64,000 bases of DNA, taken from assembly GCF_905220365.1 (NCBI RefSeq), contig NC_061124.1, positions 11,906,501-11,970,500 of the forward strand, read 5' to 3'. A program made the position numbers and the translations under genes. The stretch comes from Vanessa cardui. Its lineage: Eukaryota > Arthropoda > Insecta > Lepidoptera > Nymphalidae. A model generated the notes under the pieces. That model searched no databases and had not been told where the DNA came from. It saw only the letters and a list, made by a program, of their open reading frames with translations. Positions 31,089 through 43,113 of the stretch are shown here, piece by piece (within the stretch, counting starts at the first letter, position 1; every line of letters begins with the position of its first letter).

Positions 31089-31504
31089 GACGAATTGATA
31101 ACCTCCTCCTTTTGGAAGTCGGTTGAAAAATACAACGTCATGTTAGTTAAATACAATTGACGTAAAATGACGATTCAAAAGTGCTTGCAAAACCCTACTT
31201 GAATAAAGTTTATTTTGATTTTGATTTTGATCATCGCCGAGCTTAGACTATTAAAGTTAGGATCATAAAATTTTCTGATTAGAGTCGTTTTATTGAGACA
31301 CCCAATAAGGAGGGAATGAATTTCTGCCCTGAAGGTAAAATAAATGTAGTTAGCATGGAAGTCCGTCATTTTTTAAGTCAGAAGTATGATTCATTAAAAA
31401 TAAGTAGATACGTATTTAAGCGCTTCTGGGTATTCTACCACAAAGGGGTGAAATACACACAACTGTGATCTTAAATTTAGTTATTCAATATTAAGATATT
31501 TATA

Positions 31505-31625
31505 CGATACAAGTAGATGGAAAAATGGCTAACTGGTGGTCAGTGATTACCGCCGCCCATGGGCACCATGCACTGGCTCATGCACCGTCCACACCGGAAC
31601 CAAGTACTGTTTAGCAAGAAACATT
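31505..31625 (-). repeat. REP repeat relic
   Basis: GGCTAACTGGTGGTCAGTGA, TTACCGCCGCCCATGGGCAC, CACTGGCTCATGCACCGTCC and ACACCGGAACCAAGTACTGT. Internally deleted. Confidence 0.5.
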
Positions 31626-31633
31626 ACAGAGAT

Positions 31634-31855
31634 ATCATTATCATTACGAAGTCGCTTACCGCTGTCTGTCCCTATGTATGCTTAGATCTTTAAATTTCTC
31701 AACGGATTTTGATGCGTTTCTTTTTTTCAATAGATAGAGTGATTTGAGAGAAAGGTTATTTGTGTAATACATGGACATTATAGTTGAGAAAAAAGAAAAA
31801 AAACTGTAGTACATTTACACCCGTGCACCCGTGCAAAACTGGGCGGGTCGCTAGA
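31634..31855 (+). mobile_element. HL2 Helitron-like element
   Basis: TCATTACGAAGTCGCTTACC, GCTGTCTGTCCCTATGTATG, CTCAACGGATTTTGATGCGT, ATAGATAGAGTGATTTGAGA, GTGTAATACATGGACATTAT and TGGGCGGGTCGCTAG. The 3'-CTAG end is intact; the 5' end is slightly eroded. Confidence 0.65.
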
Positions 31856-31859
31856 GCTT

Positions 31860-32760
31860 ACTGTACATTGTTATAAAGACTTAAATTACTGTCATCCCGT
31901 GTTAGGGATTATCCGGAATTAGATTGAGATAAATTTTAAATAATTCTCTCTGTAATATTGTATATGATGTTCGGATTTATTGTGTGGGATTGGATTATGC
32001 CTATTGTGAGTTTTTTATTATAGGTATGACTAGACATACTTTTAGTGATGTTTCACTGACACATAAACATAAAAAAGCGTGGAATTAATACTTGTTGACT
32101 TTAAGGCAGGATATATTACATACATACATAATTGTATTTAACTGATATTACTGTATTTTTAAATGTTGTATCTATATATCTCTTTCTGTTTATTGATGAA
32201 ACTGCGTTAAAAGCTTTAAGCGAACATACGAATTTTTTTATAATATAAAGAGATGATCTCATAAACACCCATACTTACAGAAATAACATAACATAAAATT
32301 CTACTGTTTTTCGTAGAATCTCATAATACCTTGTACTGGATACAGATGCTAAGAAACGTAGATTTAGTGTTTGTTGATTTTCAGATAGGATATATTATCA
32401 AATGTTAATTGTAATTGTAATGTATTTCATTAACAGATCTACATATGTTAATTGAATATTGGGAAATTGTTTCGGAATTTCGTTACGGTTTTTAAGGCGA
32501 AATCTACTTTCGAAAACGATAGTGACTTTCCATTAAATGAAATGATAAAGATAATTTAAAAGTTCTTGTCAGAGCTGTATAGAGCTCACTTAAAAAAGTA
32601 TTTTTTGTTTTCATTCTCATTTCGAAGCTGCGGTCAGGGACGGATTTAGAGAACAGAGGCAATAGCCCCAGGGTCTCAGCGAGAGAGGGTACATAATAGA
32701 GATCGTAAAAAAATATAATTCCGAAGTTAACAATTTTAATGTATAAATATAAAATACTAT
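31860..32760. other. Unassigned A+T-rich sequence
   Basis: No family or gene recognised. The 118-codon minus-strand frame at 32504-32860 begins inside the neighbouring REP copy and is not a gene. Confidence 0.4.
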
Positions 32761-32764
32761 TATG

Positions 32765-33055
32765 AAATGCAATATTTTTTATGCTATTGGTTGGCGGACG
32801 AGCATATGGGTCACCTGATAAGTGGTCACCATCGTCCATAGACAAGACTGTAAGAAACATTAACGATTCCTTTCATTGCCAATGCGTCACCAACCTTGGA
32901 ATCTTAAAATTCTATGTCCCTTGTGCCTGTGTAGACTGACTCACTCACCCTTCAAACCCGAACACAGCAATACCAAGTACTGTTGTTTAGCGGTAGAATA
33001 TCTGATGAGTGGGTGGTATTTACTCAGGCAGGCTTGCACAAAGCCCTACCGACAT
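32765..33055 (-). repeat. REP repeat, full length
   Basis: TTTTTTATGCTATTGGTTGG, GAGCATATGGGTCACCTGAT, CTGTAAGAAACATTAACGAT, GTCACCAACCTTGGAATC, CAAACCCGAACACAGCAATA, GATGAGTGGGTGGTATTTAC and CACAAAGCCCTACCGAC. All landmarks are in order. Confidence 0.85.
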
Positions 33056-33059
33056 TGAA

Positions 33060-34400
33060 ATTATTTCGTAAAATAATATTTAGCGGCCTCCAGTGCTTCG
33101 TAGCCCCAACATCTTAAGATCTATAAATCTGTCCCTGGCTCGTACTACATTCCTTTACCTCTACGATCTGTTGAATTCTGCCAGATTTGTCTGACTAGTT
33201 TATTGGAAAAGTATAATTATAGGACAGATATTGCATGGAAATTGTACTAGTCTATCATGAGTGATTGGTTCATAAAATGTATAGCAAATATTAATTTCTT
33301 AGTATGTCTCATAGCGCGATCGTAATGGCTATGTCATTTACACTGGATGTGTTTTGTCGTGCATTATTGTGACTGAATCGATTTCATGATAATCGTTTTC
33401 TGTGTTTTCTATCATAATATATTGAATAAGTTGATCAAAGCTATCGAAATATTATTATGTTTTTCTCCAGATATTTGTAGTAGCTTTTCGAATTTAGGAA
33501 TATCGATCATATTAAGTGTCTCGGAAAGCAGGGACATTCGTTAGTTTACGGCATATTCTTGACCGTAGAAGATTGTCGTTCTTGGTTTGTAAGAGAGGGA
33601 AATGTGGTCGCACATTTTCACACTATGATATATCATGTACCTATATAGTGGCATTGTCTATCCTTCGAAATAGATTCGGAATAGATGTACTGGCCAAAAT
33701 GTCAGGCGACCATCCTTATAACATACTTGACATAATTTGATGTTTAATACCAATATCTAACAGAGCCCATATATGACGTCACGGTAACTTAACATACATC
33801 AGCACATATAGTACGAATTATCTATGCTATTATTATAAGCCAGCTATTACAGGCATTTGGAAATGCCAATGAACCGAGGGTGCATAAAAGAGCTAAACTT
33901 TAAATTGTCTTTTTTGTCGTGCGAGCGTTTAAATCTGTCACGAGATTTCACTCCCCAAATTTTTGGCTTTTTCTCGATATCTTAGCAGTGAACGATACGT
34001 GGATCAAGCAAAGGAACGTAATTGTGAATCGTAAAAAAATTATTCCACAAAAATTTACGTTTCTCAACGGAGTTATTATGAAAAATGTAAATTTAACCCT
34101 TTTTTCAAGATGGCGGAAATTACAATAGGCTTTTTCGGTCGACAATTTAGAATTTAACGTAAAATCCAAAATTTGCGTTTCTGCTTTCATTTGCATTATC
34201 ACCCATTTTCCCCGACGTAATTACTGGACTATTAGAAGTGATATGATATCTAGTACTACTTTACTGCTAGCTTTGGATGATTTAATTGCTATGATGTTAT
34301 TAATGGTGCATTAATTTGAGATTATTTTTCAATTTGCTTTATCCGAAAGTAATGTCCTCTGAGGTATATGTATCTCTCACATTTGCTCCTTCGATTATCA
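33060..34400. other. Unassigned sequence
   Basis: No known family. GGCATTTGGAAATGCCAATG at 33852 is palindromic at its core and resembles ACATTTGGAAATGCAAATG at 35753, so the two regions may hold eroded copies of one element. Overlapping frames on both strands at 33919-34202 have no recognisable domain. Confidence 0.35.
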
Positions 34401-34407
34401 AAAAATT

Positions 34408-34497
34408 AAAATCAACATAAACTTTATTCGAGTAGGCTTTTACAAGCGCGTTTGAATCGTCATTTTACAATTAAGTGAAGCTACCACTGGTTTTCCA
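34408..34497 (-). repeat. LT LINE tail fragment
   Basis: AAAATCAACATAAACTTTAT, TCGAGTAGGCTTTTACAAGC, GAATCGTCATTTTACAATTA and GAAGCTACCACTGGTT. Truncated just after the CCACTGG block. Confidence 0.7.
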
Positions 34498-34499
34498 CT

Positions 34500-35150
34500 A
34501 TCATTACTATTTTACCTACATATACCGACAAATATACATCGATCAAATATAGTATGTTATGCATGAAGTGGCATATAAAACAATATTGATACAGTATTTT
34601 TTTAAAAACATCATATTATAATCTTTAAAGCGAATTCCCGTAATTCCTTAATTGATTGATGTATTGATATATCAATGTACAAAGTAAACTGAAATTTTAA
34701 ATTTGAATAAAAAAATCGTGACACGGGTGGACTGATTGAAATGGAGCGAAAATTTTATTCGTTTGTTTTTTTTTTAACTGGTGGATAGTGAAATGTGGCC
34801 TAAGGTGGAGTGCGCTTGTTATCCACTTTGTAGTTTGTGGAGAAAATGGAACTCTTTATGTCCTTCTGTAAATGTATTTTAGTCAATACTCCATATGCAT
34901 TATCTTATCTTCCCTTTGCATCATACATATGTCTATACTATTATAATTTCGAACTTCCTTTCACGCAATGATTCGATTTTCTTTTATTTTTATCACCTCT
35001 CCCATACATGAGGGATGGTAGTATCTCAACCTTCTCATCTCAATAAATAACATTCAGCTTTTATCTGTCATGATAGTAGCAGTAGATGATATAATAAAAT
35101 ACTATCTACTATAATATCTTTTATTAAAATAACCTCTTCTTACTAAATGC
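34500..35150. other. Unassigned sequence
   Basis: CTATACTATTATAATTTCG near 34935 with CCTTTCACGC resembles a Helitron-like 5' end, without a matching 3' end nearby. No gene. Confidence 0.3.
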
Positions 35151-35154
35151 CTAA

Positions 35155-35405
35155 TATGTGTATAGACGGTACATATACCAAAATATCTTTATTTTTTCTA
35201 TCTGTCTATATGATGTTTGTTCAAGCTAATTTGAAACGGCTAGGCCTATTTTGATAGGCTTGGATTGCTGACGTTATAAGGAGTAATAGTAAAGTGACGC
35301 TGCAATTTTCGAATACTGCATGAAGTAGTATCTAGTAAAGTTTACGAACTAAGCAATATCTTTTTAGTTAAATTCAAATGCGCACGAAGCCACGGGCGTA
35401 GCTAG
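35155..35405 (+). mobile_element. HL3 Helitron-like element, degenerate
   Basis: TAGACGGTACATATACCAAA, TATCTGTCTATATGATGTTT, GATTGCTGACGTTATAAGG, TTAGTTAAATTCAAATGCGC, then ACGAAGCCACGGGCGTAGCT ending CTAG|T. The 5' TCTATAC end is missing and the centre is altered. Confidence 0.5.
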
Positions 35406-35418
35406 TTATAAGATAAAA

Positions 35419-35465
35419 TCGAAATAATACTTTATTCAAGTAGCAAATTGTAAGTACTTTCATAA
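35419..35465 (-). repeat. LT LINE tail fragment
   Basis: AAATCGAAATAATACTTTAT, TCAAGTAGC and AAGTACTTTC are the minus-strand LT 3' extremity, a few bases after an HL3 end. Confidence 0.4.
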
Positions 35466-35469
35466 ATAA

Positions 35470-36895
35470 AAGAGTAAAATAAAATGCCTGGATGTATTAT
35501 GAAGACTGAAACAGTAAAATACGACATCGAATAGGTCTCTCGAATCTCTTGCCAGATCTACTTTCAATAATGACCGTATAAGAAAGTCCTTACATTTACC
35601 TTTTTACCTGAAATTTATATTTCGAACAGTATCTAAGTTCTTGCAGCTCAGAATCTTGAATGTGAAAAGGTACGTGAAATGTATTTATTGATCGTTTATA
35701 TTTGCTCTCGTTCCCTTCGAATTGATTTTACGTGTATTACTCGTCATTATATACATTTGGAAATGCAAATGAACAAAGGAAGCAGATTTTTGGATATCTT
35801 GTAGGGAGGGCTCAGAAAAGCTTGATATTGTCGACCTCTATTTCCTATGTGCTTTCGAGCTATCTTGAAAGGGTTGAATTTTCTTTTTTTAACGATAACT
35901 CGACTGTGTGCCGTGATAGGATAATTATGATAAGATACTTTTTTGTTGATTTACTTATTTTTGTAGTTGAAGTCCTATAACAATGTATAACATTTTCAAG
36001 GTACGGTTGAAGGTCATTGAGATATCGAGAGCGAAACTGAAAAATAAAGTCATCGAATAGTTACATGTTATGTTCACATTTCCCATGGTATAGTTTGAGA
36101 AATTGTGTATTATAAAAGTTTTGCTTTAGAAGTACACATAGGAAATTGAGGTTCATGATTTTACGTTTTACAACATAACCCCCCCTCTTACAACATAACC
36201 ATAAATAAGCCCTTTCGGTTCATTTAGATTTCTTGACCTGTATTTTGTCTATAATATCTATTCACAAGTTTAGATCAGTTAGTAAGTAGAATATATAATT
36301 GTTCAAAAATATATCAGTAGCACCACAATATTATGCTCATCTAGGTGGGTTTACTATAATAGTAATGATAATAGTTGGTGTAATGACAAGCCTGACGCAG
36401 ACTGCCTGATATTGATGATGCTTGTAACAGGTCTACTGTCTATGGGCAAAGCCCCTAACTTATCACCACGTGACTGTTTTCTCGTTCTTTCTGAATAAGT
36501 AAAAACAGTCTTATCTATTTAACGTCAAGTGCAATGCTATTTATGTTATTTTGGTAAATTGTTTTATTATTGAATTTTAACGGACTAATACTTCTTAGTA
36601 AAACCAGATCTTAAATTTAAATTTACCACACATTTCTAACCAGACGAAACCCAGCCGAGCAGATGAGTTGTCCCTTAAGTATGTCCAAGGACACAGGTTA
36701 GGAGCAGTAAGCATGACGCTGAATTGCCCAGCCAACCATGACACAAAGTTGCCATGACTCGTGCACTTGTAATTAAACTCAGCTACTCTGAATGCAATAC
36801 ATCATATGCTTGTACTACGGCCTGAATGATAATAAGATTAACAGCCTGTTTCGCTGTTATGTTCAAGAATTTTGAGATTATTTTTATTCAATTGT
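35470..36895. other. Unassigned sequence
   Basis: ACAACATAACC occurs twice near 36170-36205. 36640-36790 is somewhat less A+T-rich (AGGACACAGGTTAGGAGCAG). No gene or recognised family. Confidence 0.35.
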
Positions 36896-36904
36896 AGCCT
36901 GAAT

Positions 36905-37132
36905 ATAAAATTGGACGCCTGGTGGTAACGGTCAACACTGCCCCTTATCATTGTAAGAAACACTAACCATTCCTTAGACTGTCGATTCGTCAGATACTTT
37001 GGGAACTAAGTTTAAGTGCCTGTAGTTTCACTGTTTTAGTCACCATTCAAACAGGAGCATAACAGTGTCGAGTTTGGTGCTACGAGTAAATGGTACAGGT
37101 ACCAATTTACAAAGGGCACACACAAAGCCATA
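36905..37132 (-). repeat. REP repeat, degraded
   Basis: GGACGCCTGGTGGTAACGGT, ATTGTAAGAAACACTAACCA, TTTGGGAACTAAG, CCATTCAAACAGGAGCATAA and CACACACAAAGCC keep the REP order. Confidence 0.6.
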
Positions 37133-37185
37133 ATGTCATAAAGCCGCAGATGTCATTTTTTTCTTGTTATTCTTCAGAACCGTCC

Positions 37186-37410
37186 AATATCATTATGAAA
37201 CAAAGTCGCTTACCGCTGCCAGTCCCTATTTATTCTTAGATCTTGGTAATTATGCAACGGATTTTGATGTGGTTTTTTTAATACATAGAGTCATTCGAAA
37301 AGAAAGTTTTTGTATGTATGGACAATATCGTAAAGAAACACCGTGATAAACAAAGTCTGTAGTATATTTAGTACTAGCATTGCACCCGTATGAAGCCGGC
37401 GAGTCGCTAG
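37186..37410 (+). mobile_element. HL2 Helitron-like element
   Basis: TATCATTATGAAACAAAGTC, GCTTACCGCTGCCAGTCCCT, ATGCAACGGATTTTGATGTG, CATAGAGTCATTCGAAAAGA, TTTAGTACTAGCATTGCACC and GCCGGCGAGTCGCTAG|T. Near full length with an intact CTAG|T 3' end. Confidence 0.7.
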
Positions 37411-37414
37411 TAAG

Positions 37415-38875
37415 AGTAATTTTAAGCACTAAAATTAATATATAAGAACTCATTGGTGGTAGATTTGGAGATCTCGAACTTACAAACAAAAAAAAAACTC
37501 TTATACAATGAAAATATACGCACTACGAAATACTAGCGTTAAATTGCTTTTAAATCGATGCTAAATTCATCGTCCAATTTCGCTTCATTTAAAATTGGAA
37601 GGAGCCGTTTAAACAGATTCGTAAAGTTAGGCAATTCGTATCCAGCATTCGGTGCCGAGGTTGACTGACGTTCCTAATGCTGTCGTGTACGCTCGACCGC
37701 TTCCCGTATTCAGCGGTTAATATTACGTCGCCAAGAGAAAATGTCGTTTTATATTTCACAATTTCGGGCAAATAAAACGAATATTTGATTTGCGTTCGAT
37801 TTAAATAGACATCGCCTGTTTATGACGTACAAAAGTCATAAAGTTATATTGTATGTGGTCGAATAATATCTGGCAAAATATTGTCGGGTTGTGATTTGGT
37901 CTGATCTCGTCTATATTTTACTTTTACATTCTTATGCTATTGACACATTTCCAAGTAAACACCATAATTGGTTTTTGTGATATGCGAAATGTTTTTAATA
38001 CCATAAATTTAAAATTTGAAACAACTCAAAGTTTTAAAGATACAATCCTAAAAAAATCAATAATTGTTAGATTGTATATAGTTTTAGATCTATAGGACTA
38101 AACTCAAAACCGGTGATAATTATAACTAAACTTTCAATATTTCACTAATGAGATTCGAAATCAGTTCTTACAAAAAAGAATTAAAGGAATTTTGTATTGA
38201 ACGCAATTTTGTTTTTAAATAATCTCCTTCTACTCAATCAGCCAGTTTTATACAGGTAAGTAAAAAAAAATGTTGATTTATCAGCACGCTCAAATGAAGA
38301 TTCCACTGCAAAGCTCTGGCAAGCAGCTCAGTAGTAAATCTTTTTAAATACCCTTGTATCGACTTCACTTATAAAGTGTAAATAAAGCTAGGAAGACCAT
38401 TTCACTGTATTTCTCTATATCGATATAAAACTTGGGAAAAGTATGCAATTTTAATAAACTGAAAGATTTGAAATTTGCTAAAAAATTATAATTAGTTATT
38501 ACGCTTGAGTTGATCTCTTCGATGGCCTTACAGCTCTCGAACGACACTTGTATGACAACGAAGAATGATTTTATTAATTATATTTTATAAATAAACTTAT
38601 TTTTAAAAATTAATATAAACCAGCATCCATAGAACATTTTTCTACTTGATTACTATATATTCTATCTTGCTAATAGTTCGTGAGTAGCTTCATTTGGATG
38701 AGACGCCCAACAAATTTCTATACTAAAGCTCTCAATTGTGGTAGCTAAAAAAAGATTATTGTGAGTTATCCCTAAGAGGTATACTATTCTAGCCTTATTT
38801 GTAGACCTTTTTAAAGTGGACCAATCTATCAATCTTGTAGGATTTAGTCAGCTTTTCAATGTAAGCGCAAAAACT
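37415..38875. other. Mostly unassigned; small LT relic
   Basis: AGCTCTGGCAAGCAGCTCAG then TAGTAAATCTTTTTAA at 38311-38346 resembles the LT block 'GCAAGAAACTCAGTAGTTAC'. No gene supported. Confidence 0.35.
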
Positions 38876-38881
38876 GAGTTT

Positions 38882-39088
38882 ATTTACGACAACACAATAG
38901 AAGATTCTAAAAGTATCGGTATTTCACTTCTATAATGTGCATGTATTATCCATATAAACCTTTCTCTTGAATAACTCTACCTATTAAAAAAACTCATCAA
39001 ATTTAGTTGCATAGTTTTATAGATCTAAGCATCCATAGGAATAGACAGACAGCAAGAAGCGACTTTGTACTATGTGATAGATAACAAT
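38882..39088 (-). mobile_element. HL2 element lacking its GC-rich end
   Basis: TTTACGACAACACAATAGAA, TTCTAAAAGTATCGGTATTT, ATAAACCTTTCTCTTGAATA, TAGATCTAAGCATCCATAGG, GACAGACAGCAAGAAGCGAC and TTTGTACTATGTGATAGA. Confidence 0.6.
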
Positions 39089-39089
39089 T

Positions 39090-40425
39090 CTTGTAATTAT
39101 AATCTTAGTCATTTCACTACGGATCTCTAAAGGTTGTCTAAGCAGATCGTTGTTGCTAATTGCCTTCAATGTCTTCAGAATCTGCTTCTGACTATCACGG
39201 CTTAATATTGTCGGTTTTCCTCATTTATTGTATCTTCTTAATTGACAAGGGTTTTCTTGCTTCAAGTAATAACTAATGCCCATGATAATTACATATAATG
39301 GTGAGGGATTAACAATTGTGTTCCGTGATCTCATCCTCATTTGTGTTAATCTCACAATGCTTAAATGCGAGTCCATCCCAGCAGCAATATTTTATTTTGT
39401 TCCGTCTGAAAAGGCGAGTGAGCCGGTATAACTACAGGCATAAGGGACGTTGGAGATGTATATATGTATGTCTATGTATGGGTGGTGGTGAAAACATTCA
39501 CCTACTTCTTCGTCTATGGTTCATTTGCCGTTTGGCCTTCAGTTAGGAAGTCATGTGTCGGAACTGTTTGTCCTCACTTTCATCGAAGCGCAGTAAGTAC
39601 ATAGGAAAATTAATTCGGTCTAGAAATTTCTTTTTATGCATTTGAACCGACTGCTTCTGGTGTTCTATTGGATTTTATTTATTAAGCTGTAGAGCTTGCT
39701 CTGTAGTCTCGAGTTTAGTTTTAGTAGCGGCAAATTTTTGAAAGAAGTGCTTAACATCTCCGTGGCTTTGAAAGTCTGAACTGCATGGGTTAGAAAATTG
39801 AGTTAATAAAGATTAAGCCTGCAACTTGTATTGTTACACCCAATTGTTATAACATTATTAGATGTGCCCTGATTTTGTTAGCGCGTCATACCGAGTAAAC
39901 AATATAAAAGGTCCCTAGCGATGATGGGGGCCTTTCTTCTGCCGACGTTGCGCGGACCGTAGTTCGCATTTGCTTAGTATAAGTGGATCGTTTGGTTTGG
40001 TTATTTTTTGATATTTTGTTTTACTTTTGTCATATGAGACATTTATTTGTATATTACTTAATACCTCACTTCCAGTTGCTAAAAATATAATATGTTTTTA
40101 ATAATAATTAATAATTTATTTCCAGTTTAAATGTCTATTTCATTAGTAGCAATTTATTTATCCGAGTGTTAGTACAATAAATAATTCTAAAACAGAAAAA
40201 GTGTTTCAAGTCACTGCCGAACCATTCCGTTGGTGATTGATTCAGTCTGCTGGCGATTGTACTAAGGACGCTGTTGGTGATGCCACTGGTTTTGGGCAAT
40301 AGGGATGCGCATCTTTTACGCATCGTGGCATGAGAATAATTGACCCGATATTACACGAACATTCCATATTCTCCACCACTTGTATGTACGTTTATGTATG
40401 TATATTTATCATGTGTGAGTCTGTG
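39090..40425. other. Mostly unassigned; REP relic and TATA-like motif
   Basis: 39375-39450 (CAGCAGCAATATTTTATTTT, GTTCCGTCTGAAAAGGCGAG, GTATAACTACAGGCATAAGG) is a plus-strand REP fragment. At 39903-39910, TATAAAAG precedes a GC-richer stretch (TTCTGCCGACGTTGCGCGGA). No frame follows that would justify a gene. Confidence 0.35.
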
Positions 40426-40429
40426 ATAT

Positions 40430-40521
40430 GAGTATCCACCAATCCGATATTGAAGTAGCGTGGTCGAATAAGCTACAAAACTTCTCCTCAAATGGAGCGT
40501 AGGTCTTATCCCAGTAGCTAT
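40430..40521 (+). mobile_element. S1 SINE, 3' fragment
   Basis: GAGTATCCACCAATCCGATA, AGTAGCGTGGTCGAATAAGC, CTTCTCCTCAAATGGAGCG and TCTTATCCCAGTAGC. No head. Confidence 0.6.
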
Positions 40522-40864
40522 TTTATTAGTTACGTACCTATTTTCGTAAAGTTATTCTATAGAATTTTTAAACAAAGAATCTTATTATAAATAATTTATA
40601 TAGTGATAGGACTCACACAGAGTTACTAGCCACACACACGAAGGCAAGTTTAATTATTTTTGTTTTCATTCCTACTTTTAGCTCGAGTAGAACACTAAAG
40701 GAGAATTAATAGACATTTCGAGTATTTTTAAAGTAAGAATCGCCGGTATCTATTTCCATTCTCGGTTACTCGAGCATGGCTGCGATCTTAGGAATCTTTT
40801 AAAAAGTTCAGCGTGGAACTTGAAACTCCACAGACAACTGAAGCAGGCTATCAATAAAAACAAC

Positions 40865-41160
40865 AACAATAACAGCCTGTAAATTTCCCAGTGCTGGGCT
40901 AAGGGCTCTTCTCACTTTTGAGGAGAAGTTTTGGAACATATTCCACCACGCTATTCCTATTCAGGTTGGTGGAATACACATGTGGCAGAATTTCTAAGAA
41001 ATTAGTCACATGCAGGTTTCCTAACGATATTTTCTAACGCCGAGCATCAGATGAATTATAAAAAATTAAGCACATGAGTATTCAGTGGTGCTTGCCTGGG
41101 TTTGAACTCGCAATCATTGGTTAAGATGCATGCGTTCTAATCAATGGGCCATCTCGACTC
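40865..41160 (-). mobile_element. S1 SINE, full length
   Basis: On +: AACAACAATAACAGCCTG, TTCCCAGTGCTGGGCTAAGG, GGAACATATTCCACCACGCT, GGTTGGTGGAATACACATGT, CACATGCAGGTTTCCTAACG, GGTGCTTGCCTGGGTTTGAA, CTCGCAATCATTGGTTAAGA and GGGCCATCTCGACTC. It carries the CAA/TTG-type 3' tail. Confidence 0.88.
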
Positions 41161-41164
41161 TCTA

Positions 41165-42585
41165 TATATCTATTACACTGAGATTAAATGCTTATTCAGC
41201 GAACAGTGGTGCTTGATGATCTCTATTAATTTACGGAGGTTTCAATACCGGTAGATGGCCCTAATCATTTTATGTAACTTATTGTTTATAAAGCATACAC
41301 TTAACGTAGTTAATGGAATTGCTACATTAATGTTTATATAGCTGAGTAATTATGTATCTGTCTTCATGTTTATATGAGCGCAATGCATTATTCTGAATGT
41401 ATTGCAACATTGGGCTTGGCAGAGCTGTAAATTGCAACACACATATTGTGTACTGGTAGCAGAAAATGGTTAGTTTTTTTTTTTTAATTTTGCCTGGGAT
41501 TTTTGTTGTTTATGTGTAATTTTAACATTCCATTTTTGAATTTCTCGTGAACAAGCAATTTCCACAAATTTTCTGTTATTAATTTATGCTAAGAATTAAT
41601 TTTGTGACCGATGGGGAAGGAAAATATTGTGAGGATAATGTGTATCCTCCAACAAGCTGCTAAAAACTAAATGTCAACATGGACGCTATTTTTGTATTCA
41701 TTTCTTTCATAAATTTAAAATTAAACTGAATGTGAAAGTGAACCATGAAACATGATTATATATTAATAATTTTACGGGGAAACTTAAGCTATTTCCAACG
41801 TATCCAATGTGTCACCAATCTTGGTAACAAAAGGTATTATGTCTCTTGTGCCAGCTGTCGCACTGGTCATTTTTTAATCTGGAAAACAAAATATTTCCAA
41901 GGTCTACGATCAATACTTGTGTACTTCATCTTTTCTGTAGTATTTAAAAACATGAAATCAAGATTTTTTTTGTGTGGTTTGTTTTCTTTTAGAGTATAGA
42001 GCTCTCAAATTATAAAACAAAAGAATAGTCCAGGACCAAAAGTGGTGTCATTTTAATCATATTCGATATTGGCGTAAAATAACAAATTGTTATTTATTGG
42101 TATTATAAATTGTTATTACAATTTAATAAGGGTGTTCATTCAATTTTTTTTTTCTATTACATAGAATTCAATTAAAAAATACAGCCAGACAGATGCGGCA
42201 ATGGTACGGAAATGTTTTGTCTTGGCGTATTTACGTGTGAATATAATAACCGCTTTGTGAGACGTAGCATACGTGATACATAGAATTAAGACAAAGGAGG
42301 CACGTCATTTATCAAAATATGACATGTTAAGGAGCCACAGGGAAACAGATAATTATACAGCTCCAGTCACAGTCAGAAGTGTTTGTTATCAGGAACTTTC
42401 ACAGCTATTTTATCTTACGCCTACATATCCCTGCCGCATACATGTATGGGGCTGAAACCATTCAAGAACTCTATTTTATTATAATGAGCTAATTAATTAT
42501 TATATCACCCATCATGGTTGTTGTGTGTGTGGTGGGCTTTATGATATATAATATAGATTTTCATATATCATTTTAATTTTCATAA
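41165..42585. other. Mostly unassigned; REP relic
   Basis: 41795-41880 (AACGTATCCAATGTGTCACC, AATCTTGGTAACAAAAGG, TATGTCTCTTGTGCCAGC) is a minus-strand REP fragment. The rest is not assigned; short frames at 41745-41999 and 42273-42455 have no recognisable domain. Confidence 0.35.
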
Positions 42586-42587
42586 AA

Positions 42588-42750
42588 CATGGTCGAGTAG
42601 TGTTTACACCGTTTTTCATGGTGTTCGACTTGGGTCTGTGTGTGTGTGGTACCGTCGTTGCTTCTGATTTTCCTAACACAAGTGCTTTAATAGCTACATT
42701 GGCATCAGAGTAATGTGTGCGATGTTGCCGATATTTAAAAATAATGGCAT
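42588..42750 (+). mobile_element. S2 SINE with internal deletion
   Basis: ATGGTCGAGTAGTGTTTACA, CCGTTTTTCATGGTGTTCGA, then CTTGGGTCTGTGTGTGTGTG, GTACCGTCGTTGCTTCTGAT, CTAACACAAGTGCTTTAATA and ACATTGGCATCAGAGTAATG. The B box and the GAGTCGATGTAG section are deleted. Confidence 0.75.
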
Positions 42751-43113
42751 TACAATACAATTTAATATAATGAGGCTCAATATTACTGTTTATAAGGTAC
42801 TTACTATAAATCATTAAAAAAAATATTCGACTTTATCGCGTTCGTTTCTCCTTTTGGCTATAAGCCGAAACACAAGTGCATATCACAAAACGAGTTAAGT
42901 AGAAAAGTGAAAAGTTGAAAAGTACGCACTTAAAACAAATGCTCGGTTTGAGAGTGCCGAAACTTTTCAGCTAAATTAATTCATAGTTCCCATTGTACAT
43001 TTTGCTACTGAGGTATGACTTTTTCACTCGGATTTTTATTATAAAATTCCATTTAAGGTTTTATATAATTTTTGAATTTTAGTTTAGTTTTAATGGAGCT
43101 TTGTGCAATCATA

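Larger units (their letters stand above)
29409..31128. mobile_element. FB element, B-A half copy
   Basis: B module about 29411-30010, A module about 30011-31128, in the same order and orientation as 45301-46960. The outer ends are AAAACCGACTTCAAAC (left) and CTTTTGGAAGTCGGTTGAAA (right), giving a short inverted repeat ACCGACTTC/GAAGTCGGT. The A module ends in a long poly-A run (31053-31084) before the CCTCCTCC block. No transposase frame is present. It interrupts an LT LINE tail at an A/T run. Confidence 0.85.
29246..31229. mobile_element. Three-layer nest: FB in minus LT in plus LT
   Basis: The outer layer is a plus-strand LT 3' fragment whose 3' part, 31166-31229, reads GACGATTCAAAAGTGC to a TTTTGATTTTGATTTTGA tail. 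It is split by a minus-strand LT copy (29257-29408 plus 31129-31157) flanked by the TSD TGACGTAAAAT at 29246-29256 and 31158-31168. The minus LT is split by FB (29409-31128). LT block order across FB agrees with the copy at 5493-6330. Confidence 0.8.

Noticed and set aside
32504..32860. 118-codon minus-strand frame
   Set aside because: Its first third is REP repeat read in reverse; the rest is unassigned A+T-rich sequence.
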